Shown here in pieces: positions 50,550 to 61,570 of a stretch of DNA of 64,000 bases; the first letter of the stretch is position 1; each line of letters starts with the position of its first letter. Source of the DNA: Daucus carota subsp. sativus (lineage: Eukaryota > Streptophyta > Magnoliopsida > Apiales > Apiaceae); assembly GCF_001625215.2 (NCBI RefSeq), contig NC_030385.2:7247135-7311134 (forward strand), given 5' to 3'. Position numbers and translations under genes: made by a program. Below the pieces are notes generated by a model. It made no database searches. It was given only the letters and a program-made list of their open reading frames with translations, and was not told the DNA's origin.

Positions 50550-53450
50550 CTAGTATGCAGAGTCTTTCTTCTCTTTCACCAGCTTCTCTTTCTCGGCTTC
50601 ATGACTACTGCTCTTGCTGTGGTGTAGGCCGGGAATGTGCTCTTTGATCTTCTCAATGAAGGTCTTTTTCTCCTTAACAGGCTCGTATCCAACAGTAGCG
50701 GTGGCAGCGTACTCCACACTGACAGCAGGTGGGGAGTACACAACTTCTTCAGTTTCTTGGTATGTCACTACTGGTGCATCAACCTTGTCATGTTTGTCGT
50801 GAATCTTCTCTTCGATCTCATGATGTTTTTCCTGAATCTTCTCTTTGATCTCTTGATTCTTGTCATGAATCTTCTCTTCAGTGTTGTGGATCTTCTCCTC
50901 GAGCTCATGGTGCTTGTTCTGGATCTTCTCTTTGATCTCTTCATTCTTTTCATGAATTTTTTCTTCAGTGTCGTGGATCTTCTCTTGGATCTCGTGATGC
51001 TTGTCTTGAATCTTCTCCTTGAGGCTCTCCTTCTCTTCAGGTTCGACAACAACTAGCACACTCTCATCACATTTTTCGGTTGGAAGAAGATAGGCCTCAA
51101 CCTGGTGATCCTTCAAGTACTTCTTCTCTTCCATTTCATAATGCTTCTCAGCAATCTTGTCTTTGATCTCTTCATGTTTCTCATGGATCTTGTTTTCAAT
51201 CTCGTGGTGTTTCTCCTCAACCTTGTCCTTGATCTCCTCGTGTTTCTGGTGGATCTTTGCTTCAACCTCGTGAATCTTTCCCTCAACCTCGTCATGCTTG
51301 TGGTCGAGCTTCTCTTTGATCTCATGCTCCTTGTGGTGAATCTTCTCCTCGACCTCATGATGCTTGTTCTCAATCTTCTCTTTAATCTCATGCTCTTTAT
51401 CGTGGATCTTCTCCTTCAAGCTTTCTTCCTCATCACTTGACTGAATCACAAAATATGAACGTAAGAATTAAGTGAACAATAATATATACAGGATTACTAT
51501 ATTTTTCAGTACATATGAGTCCTATATATCCTGTCAATATTGGTAAGTAGCACTTACTGAGCAAGAGTCGGATCGATGAAGTTTCTCTTTGATCTTCTCC
51601 ACAAAGCCCTTCTTCTCTTCAGGTTCAACAACAACTAGGACACTTTCGTCACATGTTTCAGTTGGAAGAAGATATGCATCAACCTTGTGCTCCTTCAAGT
51701 ATTTCTTCTCTTCCATCTCTAGATGCTTCTCAGCAATCTTGTCCTTGACCTCTTCATGTTTCTCATGGATCTTCTCTGCAATTTCATGTTCTTTCTCTTT
51801 GATTTCATCATGCTTCTCAGCAATCTTTTCTTTGACCTCTTCATGTTTCTCGTGGATCTTCTCTGCAATCTCATGTTCTTTCTCTTTGATCTCCTCGTGC
51901 TTATGGTGAAGTTTTGCTTCAGCCTCATGAATCTTCTCCTCAACCTCATCGTGCTCGTGGTGGATCTTCTCTTTGAGCTCATGTTCTTTCTCATGAACCT
52001 TCTCCTCAACCTCCTCATGTTTGTGGTGGATCTTCTCCTTAACTTCATGTTCTTTGTCGTGAATCTTTTCCTTTAAACTCTCTTTAGGTTCTTCACAAGT
52101 CTCGGCTTTGTCATGGTGGTGGTGAAATTTCTCTTTGATCTTCTCGACAAAGCTCTTCTTCTTTTCTGGTTCAACAACTAGTAGCACACTTTCCTCACAT
52201 GTTTCGGTTGGGAGAAGATACGCATCAACCTTGTGATCCTTCATGTATTTCTTCTCTTCCATCTCATAATGCTTCTCAGCGATCTTGTCCTTGACCTCTT
52301 CATGCTTTCCATGGATTTTCTCTGCAATCTCATGTTCTTTTTCTTGGATCTCCTCATGCTTGTGGTGAATCTTCTCTCCGGCCTCATGAATCTTCTCCTT
52401 AATCTCTTCATGCTCGTGGTGGATCTTTTCCTTGAGCTCATGTTCTTTATGATGAATCTTCTCTCCGGCCTCATGAATCTTCTCCTTAATCTCTTCATGC
52501 TCGTGGTGGATCTTCTCCTTGAGCTCATGTTCTTTATGATGAATCTTGGCCTCAACCTCATCATGCTTGTGGTGAATCTTCTCCTTAATCTCAATTTCCT
52601 TATCATGAATCTTGTCCTTCAAGCTTTCCTCGGGCTCAACAACGACTAGCACACTCTCATCACAAGTGCCAGTAGGAAGAAGATATGCATCAACCTTGTG
52701 GTCTTTCAAGTATTTCTTCTCTTCCATCTCTAAATGCTTCTCAGCAATCTTGTCCTTGACCTCTTCATGCTTTTCATGGATCTTCTCCTTAAGCTCATGC
52801 TCCTTCTCTTTGATCTCATAATGCTTCTCCTCAATCTTGTGTTTGATCTCGTCATTCTTGTGGTGAATCTTCTCCCCGGCCTCGTGAATCTTCTCCTCGA
52901 TCTCTTCATGTTCATGATGAATCTTCTCCTTAATCTCATGCTCCTTATGATGAATCTTGGCCTCAACCTCCTCATGCTTGTGGTGAATCTTCTCTCCGGC
53001 CTCATGAATCTTCTCCTCAATCTCTTCGTGCTCATGATGAATCTTCTCCTTAATCTCATGCTCCTTATCATGAATCTTGTCCTTCAAGCTTTCCTCCGGT
53101 TCAACAACCACCAGCACACTCTCATCACAATGTCCTGTGGGAAGAAGATAAGCATCCACCTTATGATCCTTCAAGTACTTCTTCTCCTCCATCTCAAGAT
53201 GCTTCTCCGCAATCTTGTCCTTGACCTCGTCATGTTTCTCATGAATCTTCTCCTTCAACTCATGCTCTTTCTCATGAATCTTGTGTTCGAGCTCATGAAC
53301 CTTGGCCTCAACTTCCTCGTGCTTCTCATGAATCTTCTCCTTCAAGCTCTCTTTCGGCTCTTCACAAGTCTCCACTTGGACAACAGCCACAATCACAGGC
53401 TTTTCGCATTCATCAACCGGAGCCGAGTAGTGTGCACCATGTCCTGCCAT
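50550..53450 (-). CDS. Giant dehydrin-like LEA protein with 11-residue repeats
   Basis: Two exons, 53450-51558 and 51440-50550, joined by a GT-AG intron (gtaagt...attcag), predict 927 residues; most dehydrins are 100-600. The intron splits an acidic Ser tract (LHRSDSCS/SSDEEE), the usual intron position in SK-type dehydrins. K-segment-like helices occur at about 431 (SFVEKIKEKF), 613 (GFVEKIKEKL) and 890 (TFIEKIKEHIPG). Between them run dozens of 11-residue units of the type EKIHEKHEEVK, mixed with 7-residue units (EKIHEAG), with hydrophobics at fixed positions as in LEA group 3. Five copies of VDAYLLPTxxCDESVLVVVEPEE occur near 92, 246, 402, 584 and 745. The His/Lys/Glu richness suggests metal and membrane or protein binding under dehydration. 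The start is the ATG at 53450, which aligns with the start of the inverted paralogue; a further ATG lies 7 codons upstream in frame. Confidence 0.85.
51441..51557 (-). other. Intron within the dehydrin Ser tract
   Basis: 117 nt. It starts gtaagtgct and ends ttgtgattcag on the minus strand, in phase 0 between TGC TCA and TCA AGT. Without splicing, the upstream frame would stop after VSATYQY and the downstream frame would lack its N-terminus. Splicing rebuilds a continuous S-segment. Confidence 0.85.
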
Positions 53451-53616
53451 TTCAGTATCAAGAATATACAAAATGTATAATAATAAGTATAAATATATCT
53501 AGTAAAATCGTTAATGTATGTGAATAGGTGAGTAAGAGTGATCGTATATAGTATTTGCAGTGAGAGCTGGTTTATTGCTTTTGAGTGTTGATGAGAAATC
53601 AAGAGCGCATCGAATG

Positions 53617-53626
53617 CTTTTATAGG
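53617..53626 (-). promoter_or_regulatory. TATA box of the giant dehydrin-like gene
   Basis: On the minus strand 'cctataaaag' lies about 170 bp upstream of the ATG, preceded by 'ccgcgtgaa', which resembles a CE3/ABRE-type coupling motif. The same arrangement is conserved in the inverted copy at 61391-61400, which supports function. Confidence 0.6.
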
Positions 53627-53850
53627 CGCATTCACGCGGTTATGACACAGCTAATTACGCATGGAACGTAGAAAAAGTGTGGTAATTTCTGTACTAACTA
53701 CTTTAATTACTAAACAAATGAAAAAATTAAACCTAATCGAGTACTAATCCAGCTCGGCTTAATTAATTACTCTTCTGGATCCTTGTGTGGCAAGTTGGAG
53801 GCGGCGTCTTCATTTCGTCCACTTAAAATTATTTTTTGCTAACAAACAAT

Positions 53851-54645
53851 GGGGCCGTTTGGCTTGACTTAAAAGAAGTGACTTATTGCTTAAAGTAAAG
53901 AAGTGGATTATAAATAAGAAGCTGAGTTGAACTTATAAGTTATTATAAGTGTTTGGATACCGTGACTTATAAATTTTTAAATGTTTGGATAACTTAACTT
54001 ATAAGTTGGTACAGTTTCGTAGTTTTGTAATATAATTATTTGATATTTACGAATTAAATTGAGAAAAGTTGATAATAATATTAGATTAGATTAATATTTA
54101 TATTATATAAGTTTTTGGTTTGCTTTGTCTCTCATTTTGTTATAAATTTTATTTATTTATTTCTTAAGATTATATTAAAAATATAATTTAGGAATGAACA
54201 AAAAGATTTGAACAAACTTCTATTATTATAACTTATTCACAATTAATAACTTAAATAAGTAAAATTATGATTCGAAACTATATTTTGTAATGGACTAAAA
54301 TGTCTCACATTTAAGTGATCTATAAGTGTGTTTAAAAATTTATATAAATATTAATATATAATACTAATATATTTGAGTATTATATAAAATTAAAGACATA
54401 AGTTTAAATAGAAAAAAAAAATTATATTCAATTATCTCCTTGAAAATAACACGAACACTGAATGAAGTATGCAGCAGGAAGCGGAAGAAGTTTAAGTTGG
54501 CTCCATATAAAAGCTAAGATGTGTAGCTTTTTTTGCCCGACTTCTTTTACAGTTTTAAGTGCTTCACTTTGTTTGCCAAACGGTTGGCGAAAAAAGAAGA
54601 AATGGGCTTCTGGGCTTTTAAGCCCAGAAGTCCCATTCCCAAACA
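53851..54645. mobile_element. hAT-like element with 'gggccgtttgg' ends
   Basis: The left end 'ggggccgtttggcttgac' followed by 'ttaaaagaagtgac' is mirrored by the right end 'gggcttttaagcccagaag...cccaaacacac'. 795 bp, AT-rich and non-coding. A second copy of the left end ('ggggccgtttgggtgggc') lies at 60538. It sits immediately beyond the block shared by the two dehydrin-like genes. Termini are approximate. Confidence 0.5.
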
Positions 54646-55162
54646 CACACAATATAACTAATCCCTATTTTTTATTCGCATGCTCCTGTCAACAGTAGAT
54701 CAGAACCTGCTCTTACGCGCCACGAAGGCAGTAAAAATTGGACGCTACCAAGGTTTAAAAGTTAAAATGACATTTATATGTTATTTCTGTTAAAATTATT
54801 CAAAAATAAGGATGTGAATAAAAATTATTTCCTCCAAAGAATAATAAAACTAGATATTGGACTCAACCAAAATTTCAGGGTTAGACTATCCTAATTCCAC
54901 CTTCGGTTGAAGTTAAGTTCGTATAAATATACTTTTTATCGATTGCATGTGTTTATCGTTATAAATAATTGCTGTAAAAATTTAATAGCTATTTAAATAA
55001 TTTGATCCGTCTAGGTTTATAAGTTCCTCTACCATGCACATTTTCAGTATAAGCGGTATTTACCCCTCTATCTATTAAAAATTAGCTTTGATGCAGAGAA
55101 TCTTATAATCTCATAATAAATAATATTTGAGCAACCTTTTCACATGTTCGGTAGAAATAATA
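54646..55162. other. Intergenic, no gene seen
   Basis: AT-rich sequence between two transposons. No exon recognised. Confidence 0.4.
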
Positions 55163-55394
55163 CTCCCTCCGTCCCCATAATTGTTTACGTACACCATTTG
55201 CACGCATTTTGAAGTTCGTATAAAGTATAGTTTCATTATTTTTTTCAAAATTTTTTTTTTTTTAAATAAAAGTTTAAAGATCAAACTTTTATTCAGAGAA
55301 AAAAAATTAAAAATATATTGCGGAACTATACTTTAAATTAACATGGAAAAACGTGTCAAAAAGTAGCGTAAAAAAATGAGGGGGACAGAGGGAG
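55163..55394. mobile_element. Stowaway MITE
   Basis: Ends 'ctccctccgtccccat' and 'gaggggacagagggag' (approximate complement), flanked by TA at 55161-55162 and 55395-55396. 232 bp. Closely related to the element at 61073-61323 (both contain 'atcaaacttttattc'-type interiors). Confidence 0.85.
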
Positions 55395-56585
55395 TATATA
55401 TCTTTAAGGTTTTCATCATCGAGTATTTTTATTCAACGATAATTTAGCGTTCATCTATTCAACTTCATCCTCCAAGTTAAACAAGATTTAAATGGCATTT
55501 ACAAACAATGTCATTCAACGTCCGGCGCAATTTTCAAACTTCAACCCCTGAAAATTGGGGAATATCTTACAAGTAATCGATCTTCCAATTTATAAATTAA
55601 ATTCTAGACTCTCTTAACAATACAGATTTATACGTTTTAGAACTGGGTATATGTGTTATTGAAATGAGCGAGAGTTGAATCCAAATGGCATATAACAACA
55701 AAAAAATCAACTATTTAGACTATGCAATTTTTGAGTTAATGTAGAACATAAGAGAATAAATATGAAGGAAGTGTAAAACGTTGTTTCTTAGTTTCTGGAA
55801 GATACACGCATCAACCTAACAATACTTATCTCAGTAAAAAATGAACGATACGAAAGTGAGTCTCAAGATGAGCATAGTGCGAATACAGAGGGCTTACAGA
55901 TCGTAAAGCGTAAAAGCTTCAATTACACGCTGGTCTGCGTTGTTAAGTCACCTAAAAGGCTATCGGACACGTCAGATTAGAACATGAGACGATGTAGTGG
56001 TGGGTCCCTGATCGGTCAGCCCAGAGAATAGAATGAGCAGGGCTTATTGTCGTTTGCTAGCCAATAATGAGTTTACAAGTGGCAGAATGTGGGGTAACAT
56101 GAAATATATTAGACTTTTCAAAAGAGGTGGTGGAGTAGGTGGCAGCGTACGTAGGAGACTGTGGGCCCCGACGTATGTCGTTTTTATGTCTTTTTATTAC
56201 AAGTTGGATATACTAATATAGTTTGGCCGCCACTGTGGACATGTGGGTCGGTTTGACGTTTGTTCCATTAACGACTATCACGTTCTGAATCCCATGAATC
56301 TTCTTCATGTGTTCCTGGGTCCCACTGGCCGAACTCGGACCCTAGGGCACCACCCTTGGCGAATTACCATGAGTGTTTATATATAATTATGCTACATTTT
56401 TATATTGAAAAGTATCCATTTTAACTTTTAATGATCACGTTACAAAACATTTCATATATATTTTTTAAGAAAAATGTTTTTATCTTTCGCGTCGGATTAT
56501 TACATTATTAAATTTTGGGCAAATGGAAAATTTGTGTCCAAAGTTTTTACAAGTGTGTCGCGATAATATTTCCATCTTTTTTATA
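55395..56585. other. Intergenic, no gene seen
   Basis: 1.2 kb without recognisable exons. The open frame at 56033-56221 lies in a slightly GC-richer patch but has no known domain. Confidence 0.4.
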
Positions 56586-56783
56586 CTCCTTCTGTTTCAA
56601 AATAGATGTCCACTTTAAAAAAATCACAATATATGGAGTGAGATTGATCTAGGATATATAAATAAGAGATAAATAGAGTAGAATTGATTTTGCAAATATA
56701 ATTTTGCATTGAAAGTTGAAGTGGACAAGTAATTTGAAACAATTTTTTTTTAAAAATGAACATGTAAATTAAAACGGAGAGAG
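56586..56783. mobile_element. Stowaway MITE (diverged)
   Basis: Starts 'ctccttctgtttcaaaat', ends 'ttaaaacggagagag', with TA at 56584-56585 and 56784-56785. 198 bp, non-coding. The terminal repeats are more decayed than in the elements at 24446 and 55163, suggesting greater age. Confidence 0.75.
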
Positions 56784-57337
56784 TACATCACAATGTTTTC
56801 GGAGAATCAAAAATTTAAACCGAGTTATTAATACTTTTTTCCTGATTAACTGTAAAGAAATTATACACCTGTTTCTAAAGGCTGCCCCTGCCACCGATTT
56901 GGAACAAAAAAGCACAAGCGTCTAAGCTCTAGCAAAAAAAAAAAGGGTCATTCCATATGTCACATGTTCATGCAACAAAGCTTCTTCCTAGTATGGATCC
57001 AATGATGCAGCCTAAATAGAATGTGCTTTTGTGTATGTGTATGCTAGTACTACATATACATGATTATCGAATACATCTACACAACTTTATTTAAACTACA
57101 TACAATTTAAAGTTGAAATAGAAACTTGACTGTGCGGGAACCCTTTTTTACTATTCCATACTTGAGGTTTTTATTCCTGTGCTAGTTAATTGTTTCGTAT
57201 CATCGTATTAATAATTTTCTTCCCACAAAAAGTTCCACAGATATTAATACAATATTAGGCATCTTATATATCATTTATATGTATAATGAGTATATGACTT
57301 TTTTTTGGTTAACACTTATGCCGCTCTATTGATACAA

Positions 57338-57543
57338 GAGTAAACTTCAGAATTGTTGCCAAAGTTTATACCGATTTTTAAAAAATTGATCAGAGTTCCA
57401 AATTTTGAAAAAGATGACCACACTTAACGGGTGCCACACTTTTAAAAAGTGGAGTCAAAATTTGACCACTTTCTGAGAATTTGGAACTCTAACCAATTTT
57501 TTGAAAATCGATATAAACTTTGAGCACAACTTTGAAGTTTATC
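57338..57543. mobile_element. Palindromic Mutator-type MITE
   Basis: Two arms of about 95 bp lie nearly back to back. The left begins 'gagtaaacttcagaattg' and the right ends 'caactttgaagtttatc', with 'gatcagagttccaaatt' mirrored by 'aatttggaactctaacc'. The arms are clearly related to the terminal repeats of the Mutator-like element at 58446-60480. Non-coding. Confidence 0.75.
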
Positions 57544-57841
57544 AAAGATAAATTAAATAACATTAATAGGATTGAAATGGTCAAAACTCTAAAACAATTT
57601 AAACTTCTAATTTTACCCTAAACTTATAACTTCCAAAAGTCCAAACAGTGTTTATATACACAGAGAAGCATAACCTATAAATTATAATACAATACTTGAT
57701 AGTGTAATAAGGATCTCTCGTTCAAGGATACTTCACTAAAATGAAACCACTTAATTTCTCAAATCATCTTTTTTTTTTAACAAGTATGCAGGGAGTTGAG
57801 GATAATGCATGGAACGAACTCCCTGACGTCTGCGAAGGTGG

Positions 57842-57846
<5 letters not shown>

Positions 57847-57888
<42 letters not shown>
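57847..57888. repeat. (TA)n microsatellite
   Basis: About 21 TA units in a row. The Ile-Tyr frame running through it is an artefact of the repeat. Confidence 0.95.
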
Positions 57889-57890
<2 letters not shown>

Positions 57891-58445
57891 CAATGGCCAT
57901 TTTCAGACACGTTTGGTAGAAAGTGTATTGTAGAATAACATAGCTAGTCTAACAAACCCCACTTTGGCTGCTATGTCCAACAATAATTTAGCAACACTCC
58001 GTTATCATCTGTATAAATAAACAACTTTTGAACTCATTATCAGACGATGAAGCCAGTGGATTACACGTCAACTGAATCATATCTTATATATTAGGTACGC
58101 ATGAGAACAAGGGGCAATTAGCAATCATGCATGTGGCTGCAAATGCATTCTATATGCAGCTTCTCTTATGTTACAGGATCAATTTGAGAACATGTCAGCA
58201 TGCTGCAGCAGCGTCGCGAATATTAGTTAGAATAGCCCCATGCATTGCTAGAGAATCAAATATAAACAAATTCGATGGCTAAAATAAATGAATTATATTT
58301 GTATTTCCCGGACTTGTTACAGTAAGTTATCATACAATGTAGCACAGAGATACTCACATAGGAGGGCCCCGGCTTGTATTTGATACACAACACCAAACTA
58401 TGGACCAGAAGTCCAGAAAGCAAAAACTCCTGGTCGTATTATTAC

Positions 58446-60480
58446 GAGTAAACTTCAAAATTGTGGGCAGAATTTACACTCATTTTCAAAAAATTGGCCG
58501 GACTTTTAAATTCTCAAAAAAGTGATCAGATTTTGGCTCCGCTTTTTAAAACTGTGGCTGCCGTTAAAGTGTCGTTAAAAACTTAACGTTAACACTTATA
58601 ATCGGGTTTTTTAAGGGATATTTCAGTCTAACTAATAAAATATATATATTAGGTGGTAAAAAAACAGAACCGTCATACTTGCCCATTTCTAAACCTAATT
58701 AGGTGCGCGATAGGAGTGATTCGCAGGAAGGAACTGAGTGCTTTGCTGAGATGGACTGGTTTATGCGACCTAAGAAGGAGATGCACAAGTACGGAGATGC
58801 TCACTGTCCCGACTATAAAGGTATGTTTTCAAACCCTCGATTTGTTTATCTATGATTCAATACTTGTATTCTATTCATGTAGTGGTCCCAATATCATGTT
58901 TTTGTGGTTTTAAAAGCTTAAAACTGATCCCTTATGTCTCTTATTTCACTATATACTATTAAAAATGGTACTTTGCAGATTACCCTTCATATTTTACTAT
59001 CAAGTTGTATTATGGTAGTTACTTTGACACTTTATATTCGAAATTTATAGAGTACAAGATTGACTACTATTATTTTTGTAATGTGGATAACATACCAGTA
59101 TTTGAAGTTGGGGCAATGGTGTCTGAGTCTGTTGGTCGTAAATCTGTTGGGGCTACTTTGTATTTTAAATCACCGAAAGAGGGAATGAAAAAGCTAGGGG
59201 AACTTGAAAATGATAGTGACATAATTATTATGACTTCACTTATTACTGAGGAAGTTCATCAATTTGTAGAGGTCTTTGCTGTGCTTGTGGAACCTGTTGT
59301 TGTTGAAGGGTTACCAATTAGAGTAGCACATAGTAGTGGTTCATCTCCCCCAATTGTAGTCATTGATGATGTAGATAATGATGTGTATGGAAATGATTAT
59401 AGTTCAAGTAGTGGGGACTTTGTTTTTGCAGATAAAACCCCCGAACACTCCTTGAACACCCACCTGAAAACCCCCTTGAAAACCCTGAACCCCACCCCCC
59501 GAAAATCCACTTGAAAAAACACCTAAGCAAAAGCAAAAAAAAAAGAGAAAACTGTTGGTAAGAAGCCTACACCAAAAAAGAAGTCTACTAAAAGGCCTGG
59601 GATGGAACAAGATCTGGGATTTGAAGCTGATGAGAGGGAGCAAGATTTGGGAAATGAGGCTAATGGGGAGGAACAAAATGAAGAACAACATGATTTTCAG
59701 GGTAGTGATTCAGATGATGCAGAATGGCATCCTGATAGCTCAAATGATGGTAATGCTAGTACTGATGGAGCTATTGATGATGATGCTAGCAACATGAGCA
59801 AAGAAGAGAGTCAACAGCCCCTTTTAAATTTTGATGAGGGTATTGAATTAAATGATGAGGCACGTGCTGGAAGTGAGGATGAGAAGGTGGTTGTGGATAA
59901 TGAAGATGAGGCTAAATCTTGGCAGAAAAAGCAAAAAGTTGTTACTACAAGGTCTGAGATTCTAAGGGCAAAAAGTACAAGAGAAAGGAAAATTAACAAG
60001 AGATATCAAGATTGAACTTTTTTTTTTTGAAACAAAAGATTGAACTTCTTTGGAATGTTAAATTATGCAAACTTGCAAATCTTGATTTTTTGTAATCTTT
60101 TGCAAACTAGCAGGTTGAATTATATTTGGGTTAAATTCAGATACAGTTTATTATGACAATTTTACTCATTTTGAAATGAAGATACTCTTATTATGTTGCA
60201 TTTAATTTCATGTTTTAATTCTAATTGCACTGGATGCAGCGTCTATTTCTGTTATAAGGGTCTGTTTATGTTAATTAATTGAATGCCATGCAGTTATACT
60301 TAAAATATTGCAGAAAAACCCATTTTTACCCCTGTTTCCGTTAGTCCTGTTGGTGACTTTTAACGGCGGCCACAATTTTGAAAAGCGGAGTCAAAATTTG
60401 GCCACTGTTTAAGAATTTGGAAGTCCGGCCAACTTTTTGAAAATGGATGTAAATTTTGGTCACACCTCTAAAGTTTACTC
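58446..60480 (+). mobile_element. Non-autonomous Mutator-like element (MULE)
   Basis: Terminal inverted repeats of about 130 bp begin 'gagtaaacttcaaaattg' and end 'cctctaaagtttactc'. Both arms contain 'aaattggccgga/tccggccaact' and 'ggctccgctttt/aaaagcggagtc'. A 9-base near-perfect target duplication (tattattac at 58437-58445, tattattat at 60481-60489) matches the Mutator class. The 2,035-bp body carries only the N-terminal part of a MULE transposase. The flanking sequence recurs without the element at about 62440-62620, giving an empty-site comparison. Confidence 0.9.
58980..60015 (+). pseudogene. MULE transposase N-terminal region, broken
   Basis: After an acceptor (tttgcag) the frame reads DYPSYFTIKLYYGSYFD, the start typical of MURA-type N-terminal regions, then DYYYFCNVDNIPVFEVG and a predicted alpha/beta fold. 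An earlier exon ending CPDYK at about 58820 (donor gtatgt) may precede it. The frame is lost in a Pro-rich repeat at about 59440-59550 (59514 ends the first open stretch). It reopens at 59602 in the acidic region (SDSDDAEWHPDSS) up to 60015. The catalytic DDE core and SWIM finger are absent. Not expected to be functional. Confidence 0.7.
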
Positions 60481-61072
60481 TATTATTATATACATGCAGG
60501 GAGGTTGATTACTGGAAAAAGAAAAAAACAGACTTTGGGGCCGTTTGGGTGGGCTTAAAATAAGTGCTTATTGCTTAAAATAAAAAAGTGAAGTAGAAGT
60601 TAGAAGTTAGTTAAGACTTATAAGTGAAATATAACACTATATGAAGGTGATTTAGAAAATCAAATAATTTAAACTAAATCAATTTATAAATATAGGAAAG
60701 TCTTTAAGGAAGAGTCATATTTGAATGATACAATATCTTTCTTAACATTTATATGTAAGTTGTCTAAATTTAATGTTACTCTCTTCGTCTTATTTCATAT
60801 GTCTCTTTTGAAAAAACAATAATTTTTCTAAATATTCGATTTTTACTTTTTCCAAAACAAATTTTCAAATATTTTGTACAATTAGAGATTAGTTATATTG
60901 TTTGTTAGCTTAAATTAATTTTAAGCGGGAGAAATGAAGACGCCGCCTCCAACTTGCCACACAAGGATCGAGAAGATAGTAGTAATTAATTAAGCCAAGC
61001 CAAGCTGGATTAGTACTCGATTAATTAGGTTTAATTTTTTCATTTGTTTAGTAATTATAGTAGTTAGTACTA
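60481..61072. other. Spacer and distal promoter of short dehydrin-like gene
   Basis: 60490-60540 completes the sequence interrupted by the MULE. A 'ggggccgtttggg' element end lies at 60538. From about 60898 the sequence is the inverted counterpart of 53680-53850 ('gaagacgccgcctccaac' and onward), i.e. the shared promoter block. Confidence 0.6.
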
Positions 61073-61323
61073 CTCCCTCTGTCCCTCTCATTTGTTTACA
61101 GTTTTTTTACACTGTTCGACACGCATTTCAAGGCGTATATAAAACATAGTTATACAACTTTTTTTTGGAAAATTTCTTTTTTGTATAAAAATATAAACAT
61201 CAAACTTTTATTCGGAAGAAAAAAAAGTTCAAAATAATTTATCAAACTACGTTTTATAAGAGCATTAGAATGCGTGCCGAGCCCCCGTCCCCCAATGTAA
61301 ACAAATGAGGGGGACGGAGGGAG
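61073..61323. mobile_element. Stowaway MITE in dehydrin-copy promoter
   Basis: Ends 'ctccctctgtccctctc' and 'gagggggacggagggag' with TA on both sides (61071-61072 and 61324-61325). The homologous promoter of the giant dehydrin-like gene (around 53685) lacks it: 'gtagttagtac' runs straight on to 'aaattaccac'. The insertion therefore came after the duplication. Confidence 0.9.
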
Positions 61324-61390
61324 TACATAAATTACCACACTTTTTCTACGTTCCATGCGTAATTAGCTGTGTCATAACCGCGTGAAGGCG

Positions 61391-61400
61391 CCTATAAAAG
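61391..61400 (+). promoter_or_regulatory. TATA box of the short dehydrin-like gene
   Basis: 'cctataaaag' about 170 bp before the ATG, preceded by 'ccgcgtgaa', as in the paralogue. The conserved spacing suggests a working core promoter, with the Stowaway insertion ending about 70 bp upstream. Confidence 0.6.
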
Positions 61401-61570
61401 CATTCGATGCACTCTTGTTTTCTCATCAACACTCAAAAGCAATAAACCAGCTCTCGCTGCAGTCTGCAAATCTATATACTCACTCTTACTCACCTATTCA
61501 CATACATTAACGATTTTACTACATATTTTTAAATTTATTTTCATACATTTTAGATATTCTTGATACTGAA

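Noticed and set aside
50614-53480. Long open frames antisense or out of frame to the dehydrin-like gene (Leu/Val/Phe-rich on +, Arg/Ser/Thr-rich on -)
   Set aside because: They are produced by the 33-base repeat composition, have no independent starts or domains, and mirror the real frame.
57741-57938. Frame with an Ile-Tyr run
   Set aside because: Generated by the (TA)n microsatellite.
59404-59691. Minus-strand frame opposite the MULE transposase fragment
   Set aside because: Low-complexity shadow of the Pro/Lys-rich sense frame.
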